Virus record (IMG/VR): IMGVR_UViG_3300017917_000930
Location: 1-36,775 of that record
DNA: 36,775 bases
Reading direction: 5' to 3' (one strand)
Source of the DNA: a virus
The notes beneath the pieces were generated by a model that was not told where the DNA came from, ran no database searches, and saw only the letters and a program-made list of their open reading frames with translations. The position numbers and the translations under genes were made by a program. This document shows, in pieces, positions 31,249 to 36,775 of the stretch. Within the stretch, counting starts at the first letter, position 1; each line of letters starts with the position of its first letter.

Positions 31249-32480
31249 TGTCCTATATCAACGTATTTGCTGGTGACGTTATCCAGCCAACCGATGTTAG
31301 TTATTTAGCGATTTCGCTAACAACTAATACGACACTAGAATGGCCAATCAACGGTAACGACAGCGATAACTACGCAGCTCGTATTATGAACGTCACGCCA
31401 AGCACGGCTGGCTTGTCGTTGTTGATGCCCCCTGCCAATCAAGTCTCTACTGGTACAGACGCCCTTATTAGAAACTTGGGCGCTTCTACATTTACGGTTC
31501 GTGACTATAACAACAACACGATTGTTGCCATCCCAGCAGGTGAAGCAAAGTATATCTATGTAACCAATAACTCAACGATTGGTGGCACATGGGGAGTTAT
31601 CGCTTTCGGCGCAGGCGCTTCTCAGATTGATAGCTCAACTTTGGCTGGTTTTGGCTTAAAGGCTATCTCTACAACACTTAATACAGCTCATCCTGTATCG
31701 ATTATCTCTGCTAGTTATACTGTTGACGCATCAGATAGAGCATCTTTAATTACGTGGACTGGCGGTGTTGGTACGGTGACTTTGCCCGTAGCCGCTAATC
31801 TTCAAGACAATTGGTTTTTCTTAATCCGCAACTCTGGAACTGGCGTTTTAAACGTAGATTGTTCTGGTATTGATACGATTGACGGTCAAACTGACATTGA
31901 TTTACAAGTCGATGAGTCTTGCATCATTGTATGTTCTGGTTCTTCATACTTTACTGTTGGGCGTGGCAGAAATACTAGTTTTGCCTTTACACAGCTCTCT
32001 TATGCAGTAACTACAGGAACTTATACATTAAGCGCAGAAGATGCTTCTAACGTCATTCAAGTTTACTCTGGAACATTAACTGGTAACGTTGAGATAGTTT
32101 TACCTTCTTACGTTCAGGTTTATTACGTATCCAACCAAACAACAGGTCCATACACCCTAACATTTAAGACAAGTTCTGTTGGCGCTACCACGGTTAACCT
32201 TGACCAGAACAACCAAGCTATCTTAGTTTGTGACGGTACAAACGTATTGAATGCCTCCACCGCTTTGGTTGGTTCTGTGAGTATTAGCTTTGCTGACGGC
32301 TCTGCTGGCAATCCGTCCATTCGTTTTGCGACTGACCCAGATACTGGCTTTTATCACCCAGCAACCAATCAGATTGGCGTATCCACAAACGGAACTAATA
32401 TTGCTACCTACTCAACCACAGGTTTAACTGTTTCAGGCACTGGAACGTTTACTGGTGGTGTTACTGGCGGGACGTTTTAA
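31248..32480 (+). CDS. Tail or neck fibre-like structural protein (410 aa)
   Basis: A beta-rich protein (MSYINVFAGDVIQPTDVSYL, then LAISLTTNTTLEWPINGNDS). It shows repeated strand-turn units around residues 30-110, 155-215 and 250-325 (each has GxxT...LP...V.....I.N.GT-like segments). The C-terminus contains PSIRFATDPDTGFYHPATNQ and IGVSTNGTNIATYSTTGLTV, a common fibre motif, and ends GVTGGTF like fibre 1. Likely a head/tail fibre or stopper attached near the gp10-like protein that follows. Confidence 0.75.
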   Translation: MSYINVFAGDVIQPTDVSYLAISLTTNTTLEWPINGNDSDNYAARIMNVTPSTAGLSLLMPPANQVSTGTDALIRNLGASTFTVRDYNNNTIVAIPAGEAKYIYVTNNSTIGGTWGVIAFGAGASQIDSSTLAGFGLKAISTTLNTAHPVSIISASYTVDASDRASLITWTGGVGTVTLPVAANLQDNWFFLIRNSGTGVLNVDCSGIDTIDGQTDIDLQVDESCIIVCSGSSYFTVGRGRNTSFAFTQLSYAVTTGTYTLSAEDASNVIQVYSGTLTGNVEIVLPSYVQVYYVSNQTTGPYTLTFKTSSVGATTVNLDQNNQAILVCDGTNVLNASTALVGSVSISFADGSAGNPSIRFATDPDTGFYHPATNQIGVSTNGTNIATYSTTGLTVSGTGTFTGGVTGGTF

Positions 32481-34534
32481 TGCCTAAAAAGATATTTGGC
32501 ATAACCACACAACCCGGTATCCGTCGGGATGGAACCATCATGGATGGTAACCAGTACTCCGATGGTGAATGGGTTCGCTTTCAGCGTGGTAGACCTCGTA
32601 AGATTCGAGGCTATCGTGAGATTACGCCAAATCTCAACACGCCATCACGAGGCATTTATCTAGATACCCAGAATACTATTACTCGTATTTTTAATGGTTA
32701 CAACAGTGGTGTGCAGGTTGTTACGATTGACGAAAATGGAGTTGGAGCAGATAACGACCAATCTCAGTTTGGTGGAATTATTTTGACTTTAGGGAGTCTC
32801 GTTGGTGGTACTTTATATACCAATGGAACATATAACAACGTCACTTTGACTGGCGGTGAAGGCTCTGGCGCAATTGCTGATATTGTTGTTGCTGGTGGTG
32901 CTGTAACTTCGGTTACTTTAGATACTGGCGGTAATGGATATCTTGTTGGTGATACTTTAACAGCCCCAGCTTCTGCTATTGGCGGTACTGGTTCTGGTTT
33001 TTCAATAAAAGTTGCTACGATTAATGATGGATATTCGGAATCTAATCAGCATTTGTGGCAATTTGACGAGATGTATGACTCTAATGGAGCTTCATCTGTA
33101 TTAATAGCGCACCCCGGTCTTAATTTAAATGCTATTGATAACACGGTAGATAGCCCTGTTTTGATTGCTAACGTTTCTGGGAACCCTGAAGAATATGTTT
33201 TTAGACCTGTTACGGATAGTGGAACGCCTGTTTCTGTCTCAGGAGGTGTTGTATCTATCCATCCTTACCTGTTTGTGTATGGCAACAATGGTTACATTGC
33301 AAATAGCGGAGCTGGTAATCCTTTCGACTGGACATCCCCTGATTCAAACGCTGTCAACGTGGCTTCTGGGAAGATAGTCAAGGGTATGGCTGTGCGTGGC
33401 GGTACAACGTCACCAGCAGGTCTGTTTTGGGCTTTAGATTCGCTTATTCGTGTGTCTTTTGTGGGCGCCCCGCTCTACTGGAGATACGATATCGTTGGTC
33501 AATCAACCATTCTGTCATCATCTTCTGTCGTTGAGTATGACGGTATTTATTATTGGTGTGGCGTTGACCGTTTCTTGATGTACAACGGCGTTATTAATGA
33601 AATATCTAATGGTATGAACCAAAACTATTTCTTTGATAACCTAAACTACAACCAGCGCCAAAAGGTTTGGGGTACAAAAGTGCCTCGTTTTGGTGAGATT
33701 TGGTGGTTTTATCCACGTGGTACAGCAACAGAATGTACTGATGTAATCATTTATAACGTGCGTGAGAAGACTTGGTACGATGCTGGTCAAGCGCCGGGGG
33801 CTCGTCGCTCGGCTGGATACTACACACAGGTTTTCCCATTCCCAATTAATGCAGATACAACCCCTGAGCGGTTAGGCGTTATATTAAATTTAGGCGGTAT
33901 TACTGGTGGTGGCGGTTATGCAAACGGTTTATATCAGAATGTAAGCATGACTTTAGGAACGGGTCGAGGCGCTCGTGCAAATATCACGGTATCTGGTGGT
34001 GCTGTGACAGATGTTAGCCTTATTTATGGTGGCGAAGGATATACTGCTGGCGAAACAATTAGCGCAGATGATGCCCAAATAGGCGGTGGCTCAGGCTTTG
34101 AGGTTGTAATATCTAAAGTAGTGGATGTAGGTCCACTCTGGCAACATGAAGTTGGCGTTGACAGAATTAAAGGTCAAACACAAACAGCTATTCGCTCATC
34201 ATTTACAACAAACAATTTAGGCTGGGTAACTGGTAATCCATCTCAGCCAAGTCCTATTGGTGACAATCGTTGGATGCGTGTTGAACGTATTGAACCAGAC
34301 TTCATACAAGATGGTCAGATGAATGTTTATGTGACTGGTAAATCATACGCACAGGGTGAGACAGAGGTCAGTCAGCCCTATCCATTCGAGCCAAATACTC
34401 CTAAAATTGACATAAGACAACAGCGTCGTGAATTGCAATTGATATTTGAATCAAACACTGTCCGTGGAGATTTTCAGATGGGTAATGTGATTGTTCATGC
34501 AGATATTGGCGACGTAAGAGGTAACGCAGAATGA
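32480..34534 (+). CDS. P22 gp10-like packaged-DNA stabilisation protein with duplicated Gly-rich inserts
   Basis: A 684-residue protein with TAATG start. The opening MPKKIFGITTQPGIRRDGTI and DGEWVRFQRGRPRKIRGYRE, the middle IHPYLFVYGNNGYIANSGAG and GLFWALDSLIRVSFVGAPLY, and late IWWFYPRGTATECTDVIIYN resemble the beta-propeller hub/plug of short-tailed phages that caps the neck and keeps DNA in (P22 gp10 type). Two related inserts of about 80 residues interrupt it: residues 100-180 and 467-547, each with YxNGxYxNV...GGAVTxVxL...GGxGYxxG...IGG...GSGF. They are probably surface-displayed beta domains. The gene ends in ATGA. Confidence 0.78.
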   Translation: MPKKIFGITTQPGIRRDGTIMDGNQYSDGEWVRFQRGRPRKIRGYREITPNLNTPSRGIYLDTQNTITRIFNGYNSGVQVVTIDENGVGADNDQSQFGGIILTLGSLVGGTLYTNGTYNNVTLTGGEGSGAIADIVVAGGAVTSVTLDTGGNGYLVGDTLTAPASAIGGTGSGFSIKVATINDGYSESNQHLWQFDEMYDSNGASSVLIAHPGLNLNAIDNTVDSPVLIANVSGNPEEYVFRPVTDSGTPVSVSGGVVSIHPYLFVYGNNGYIANSGAGNPFDWTSPDSNAVNVASGKIVKGMAVRGGTTSPAGLFWALDSLIRVSFVGAPLYWRYDIVGQSTILSSSSVVEYDGIYYWCGVDRFLMYNGVINEISNGMNQNYFFDNLNYNQRQKVWGTKVPRFGEIWWFYPRGTATECTDVIIYNVREKTWYDAGQAPGARRSAGYYTQVFPFPINADTTPERLGVILNLGGITGGGGYANGLYQNVSMTLGTGRGARANITVSGGAVTDVSLIYGGEGYTAGETISADDAQIGGGSGFEVVISKVVDVGPLWQHEVGVDRIKGQTQTAIRSSFTTNNLGWVTGNPSQPSPIGDNRWMRVERIEPDFIQDGQMNVYVTGKSYAQGETEVSQPYPFEPNTPKIDIRQQRRELQLIFESNTVRGDFQMGNVIVHADIGDVRGNAE
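32777..33019 (+). repeat. Gly-rich insert, copy A
   Basis: Residues 100-180 of the gp10-like protein. About half of the residues match copy B at 33878-34120 by eye, including GGAVT-x-V-x-L and GSGF. Confidence 0.75.
33878..34120 (+). repeat. Gly-rich insert, copy B
   Basis: Residues 467-547 of the gp10-like protein. Aligns with copy A with one single-residue gap near the final GGxGSGF, yet the copies are almost 300 residues apart in different blades of the presumed propeller. Confidence 0.75.
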
Positions 34535-34770
34535 TAATTTATGACCCACGTGGGCAAACATTCGTATCTTGGGCTTCTCTCATGTGCGAATTGTTTTCTG
34601 CAAACCAGTTAGCTGTTCCTGATGAGGATACTGACTGGCGTGCGTGGGGCACAGGTTTGTATGGTATTGGTTTGTTTGCGCAAGATAACATCCCGCTTCC
34701 TGATTCTTTTGAAAACTGGGAAGATTGGGCTCAACGTTTAGTAGAGGTAATCAATGTCCCCATCCAATAA
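34531..34770 (+). CDS. Small unknown phage protein, Trp-rich (79 aa)
   Basis: ATGA overlap with the previous gene. MIIYDPRGQTFVSWASLMCE, then DWRAWGTGLYGIGLFAQDNI and FENWEDWAQRLVEVIN, with five Trp in 79 residues. I have seen this kind of small DWRxWGxGL...FxxWxxWA protein between gp10-like and ejection-protein genes in environmental phages. A compact helical protein, probably a tail/neck component; function unknown. The end overlaps the next gene by 17 bases. Confidence 0.75.
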   Translation: MIIYDPRGQTFVSWASLMCELFSANQLAVPDEDTDWRAWGTGLYGIGLFAQDNIPLPDSFENWEDWAQRLVEVINVPIQ

Positions 34771-35269
34771 AGGCGGGTTACAACAACAAGGCGGTATGCA
34801 AGCTAGGCGCACAGGCGCTCTTGTTGACAGTAGAAAGATGCCTCTTGAGATTCAAGACATCATCGGCGTTGCTTTGACGAATAGCAAAGAGACTTATTAC
34901 GCTCCAGCTGTTGCTTATACAGCGATTGCTAAAGAATTAAGCATGCCTAACACGATGCCTATGATTTATGGCAACACGTTGTTTATTGTTCATCCAAGCG
35001 AAAGAAATAATCGTTTTGGTTACTTTAGAGCTTTAAACGCTGATACAGCTAATAACTATTTAGAAAATTCAATAGAGTTTGTAAAAGGCGCATACGATGC
35101 TGGCTTTGATGTCCTTGTTACTCAGTTCTCTGACCCAACCATTTTGAATATCTTCAAGGGAATTTCTAGAAATCCTCCCAATGAAGGCATGGGTTATGAA
35201 GCTAAAAAGGTTTCAAATGGCAGTTACTATAACGTCACATTAAAACTCGGCGAGCCAAGGGGTGAATGA
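34754..35269 (+). CDS. Possible GNAT-like fold protein in ejection-protein region (171 aa)
   Basis: A GAGGTAATCA ribosome site precedes ATG 34754, inside the previous gene's end. The N-terminal 30 residues are Gln/Gly-rich (SNKGGLQQQGGMQARRTGAL). The rest alternates helix and strand: TLFIVHPSERNNRFGYFRAL, NYLENSIEFVKGAYDAGFDV, LVTQFSDPTILNIFKGISRN, then YEAKKVSNGSYYNVTLKLGE. The order, with a final Tyr-rich strand, is reminiscent of N-acetyltransferase (GNAT) folds, which occur among T7-like internal virion proteins. The acetyl-CoA loop (Q/R-x-x-G-x-G/A) is not evident, so a catalytic role is doubtful. Position before the right-end protein supports a virion/ejection role. Confidence 0.65.
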   Translation: MSPSNKGGLQQQGGMQARRTGALVDSRKMPLEIQDIIGVALTNSKETYYAPAVAYTAIAKELSMPNTMPMIYGNTLFIVHPSERNNRFGYFRALNADTANNYLENSIEFVKGAYDAGFDVLVTQFSDPTILNIFKGISRNPPNEGMGYEAKKVSNGSYYNVTLKLGEPRGE

Positions 35270-36775
35270 TGGGTGGTGTGGCAGATTTTGCTGGTGATGT
35301 AGTTGGTGATGTAGTCGATTTTGCTGGCGACGCCGTCGGTGACGTTGCAGATTTTGTCGTTGATGAGGTTATTGAGCCAGTTGTTGACACAGCCGTAAAC
35401 GTTGTTGAGGGTATGGCAGAAGACCCCCTTAAAACAGCTGCGACGGTCGCCGCTATTGCTACCCAACAATATTGGGCATTACCAGTAATCAACGCCGCTG
35501 ATACTGCTATAGCTGGTGGAGATTTGGGGGATATTGCAACCTCCGCTGCTGTTTCTTATGTTGCCATGGAAGCAGGCATGGCTCTAGGTGACTACGCCGC
35601 TCAGGCAAGTACCGCAGCTCAATATGGAACACAGTTAGGTACACAACAAACTGCAATGTTAGCAGCCCAAGATGTTGGCATTAATACGATAACGCAAGCG
35701 GCGGTTAATATTGGCGCATCCACTGGTATGGGTGGAGCTGGAGCAGGCTTAACAGGCGGAAGCATTCTAGAAGGTGCTTTAACTGGCGCTATTGAGGGCG
35801 GTTTAGGAACTGGTACAGACCTTCTAATGAGCTCTGGCAAAGACATGTTTGGCAACGATACGTTCGATACAGGTCTTTTAGATGATAGCTTTACGCCTGA
35901 CTTTAACGCTCCACAAGCAGATTTCACAGCTCCAAGAATGTCAGCTCAGGAATACTACGACCTTGCTGAGCAAGCATTTAACTCTGGAGACCAATTATTA
36001 GGTGTTAATTTGTTCCAGCAAGGCATGCAAGCTGATGCAATGACTGGTTCTACTCCTATATCGCAAATTGGCGCTAATTCGTTCTATGACGCAACGACGG
36101 GTGACGTGATGTCATTCCAAGATGGCGCTATGACAACGCAGAACGTAGGTTCTAATTTGACCCCTAATGAGGCATTTATTGCTAGTTCTGGTCAGGGTGG
36201 AAACCTATCTCAGTTCAACCCACAGATTATTGTTCACGGTCTTGACCCAGAAACTCCAGACACATTGGCTTCTTTTGGCGGTGACCCCAATGCTGACTAT
36301 TCTGGCGCAACTCCAACGATGTACGGACAGTCGACAGGTCCAGCAGACACAGGAATTTACCCAGTAACAATCTCTTCTACTCCTCCAGCTCCTCCAGCTC
36401 CGACAGAAGTTTTCTATCCAGAAGACTTTTCTCCAGAAACTGGTGCTAATTTGACCCAGATTCCTAAGATTGAAGGTACTGGTGGCGGTGGATTGTCTGA
36501 CGTTAAGGGCGGTATACCGGGTGGTGGTGGCGAATCACAAGTTGCTGGTGGCGGTGGTGATTCATTGGATATTGGCGCTCCATCATCTAGCCAGACAGGA
36601 ACTGGAGCTACGTCTCAAACTGCTCCATTAGGCATGGGTGAGGCGATTGCCATGACTGGATTAGGCGGTCTAGGTCAAGCTCAAACAGGTCAAACACAGG
36701 TGGCAGGCACAACTGCTCAGCAATCAGGCATGGGTGGCGGTACTGGCGGTGGATTAGGTGCTGGAACAGGCTCTA
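35269..36775 (+). CDS. Large Gly/Ala-rich putative ejection (internal virion) protein, truncated at right edge
   Basis: The frame begins at ATG 35269 (TGATG overlap with the previous stop) and stays open to the window end, so at least 502 residues are present. Residues 6-49 are four 11-residue units: DFAGDVVGDVV, DFAGDAVGDVA, DFVVDEVIEPV and VDTAVNVVEGM, an amphipathic hendecad pattern able to lie on or enter membranes. Then come Ala/Gly-rich helices (AATVAAIATQQYWALPVINA), a Gly-zipper-like region near 150-180 (GASTGMGGAGAGLTGGSILE), a helical YYDLAEQAFNSGDQLLGVNL segment and long Gly/Ser/Thr/Pro-rich disorder. No enzyme motif. Composition and place after gp10/GNAT-like genes fit a pilot or ejection protein that crosses the envelope with DNA. 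Confidence 0.7.
   Translation, partial: MGGVADFAGDVVGDVVDFAGDAVGDVADFVVDEVIEPVVDTAVNVVEGMAEDPLKTAATVAAIATQQYWALPVINAADTAIAGGDLGDIATSAAVSYVAMEAGMALGDYAAQASTAAQYGTQLGTQQTAMLAAQDVGINTITQAAVNIGASTGMGGAGAGLTGGSILEGALTGAIEGGLGTGTDLLMSSGKDMFGNDTFDTGLLDDSFTPDFNAPQADFTAPRMSAQEYYDLAEQAFNSGDQLLGVNLFQQGMQADAMTGSTPISQIGANSFYDATTGDVMSFQDGAMTTQNVGSNLTPNEAFIASSGQGGNLSQFNPQIIVHGLDPETPDTLASFGGDPNADYSGATPTMYGQSTGPADTGIYPVTISSTPPAPPAPTEVFYPEDFSPETGANLTQIPKIEGTGGGGLSDVKGGIPGGGGESQVAGGGGDSLDIGAPSSSQTGTGATSQTAPLGMGEAIAMTGLGGLGQAQTGQTQVAGTTAQQSGMGGGTGGGLGAGTGS
35284..35415 (+). repeat. Four 33-base (11-residue) tandem units
   Basis: Units at 35284-35316, 35317-35349, 35350-35382 and 35383-35415 encode hendecads; units 1 and 2 match in 8-9 of 11 residues, and units 3-4 are progressively degenerate. 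Third-base differences between units 1 and 2 (for example GGT/GGC and GAT/GAC) indicate protein-level conservation. Confidence 0.7.

Noticed and set aside
36167-36367. 66-codon + frame near the right edge
   Set aside because: Lies within the large open frame from 35269 that continues to the window end and has consistent composition.

Overview
This window is a stretch of tailed-phage genome. Every gene I can support lies on the + strand and most overlap or abut through ATGA/TAATG junctions, so it reads as one long rightward late (structural and lysis) transcription unit. I see no replication, integration, tRNA or CRISPR genes. The connector proteins resemble P22-type gp4/gp10 adaptors and I find no tail tube, sheath or siphovirus-type tape measure, so a short-tailed (podovirus-like) virion with an HK97-type capsid is the best reading. 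The host is probably a Gram-negative bacterium, because the lysis region encodes a signal-less GH24 endolysin, a holin and exported proteins. Overall style resembles uncultured freshwater phages as I remember them; the host itself cannot be named from the sequence.

Layout. (1) 1-891: 3' part of the large terminase. (2) 881-7943: two very large multidomain proteins (1217 and 1138 aa) between terL and the portal; they look like polyvalent proteins delivered with the DNA. One carries an HELGH metallopeptidase-like motif, the other a GHEGRHR (ParB-like) motif. (3) 7946-14675: head module with portal, small unknowns, a GroES-like co-chaperonin, scaffold, an unknown, a decoration-like protein and the major capsid protein, followed by a hairpin terminator with a TTCG loop. 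(4) 14718-18243: Thr/Ser/Gly-rich virion proteins, two basic GG-motif proteins, a gp4-like adaptor with an inserted discoidin-like domain, and a zinc-ribbon protein. (5) 18245-27369: three large modular tail fibre or receptor-binding genes and small tail-associated proteins. (6) 27372-30430: lysis and envelope cassette with membrane proteins, two overlapping exported proteins (one Cys-rich with duplicated thrombospondin-like repeats), a holin and an endolysin. (7) 30443-36775: second connector/tail module with a small basic protein, an adaptor, a fibre-like protein, a gp10-like protein carrying two copies of a Gly-rich insert, a possible GNAT-fold protein, and a large Gly-rich protein that runs off the right edge.

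How it fits together. Terminase and portal package DNA into a scaffolded capsid, possibly folded with help from the phage GroES-like protein. The adaptors and gp10-like protein close the neck and the fibres bind the host. The large polyvalent and right-end proteins are candidates for ejection into the cell. A short hydrophobic-x-x-GG-(V/A) motif recurs in the two polyvalent proteins and the two basic proteins and is the most intriguing unexplained signal. The second most intriguing is the secreted Cys-rich protein embedded in the lysis region.
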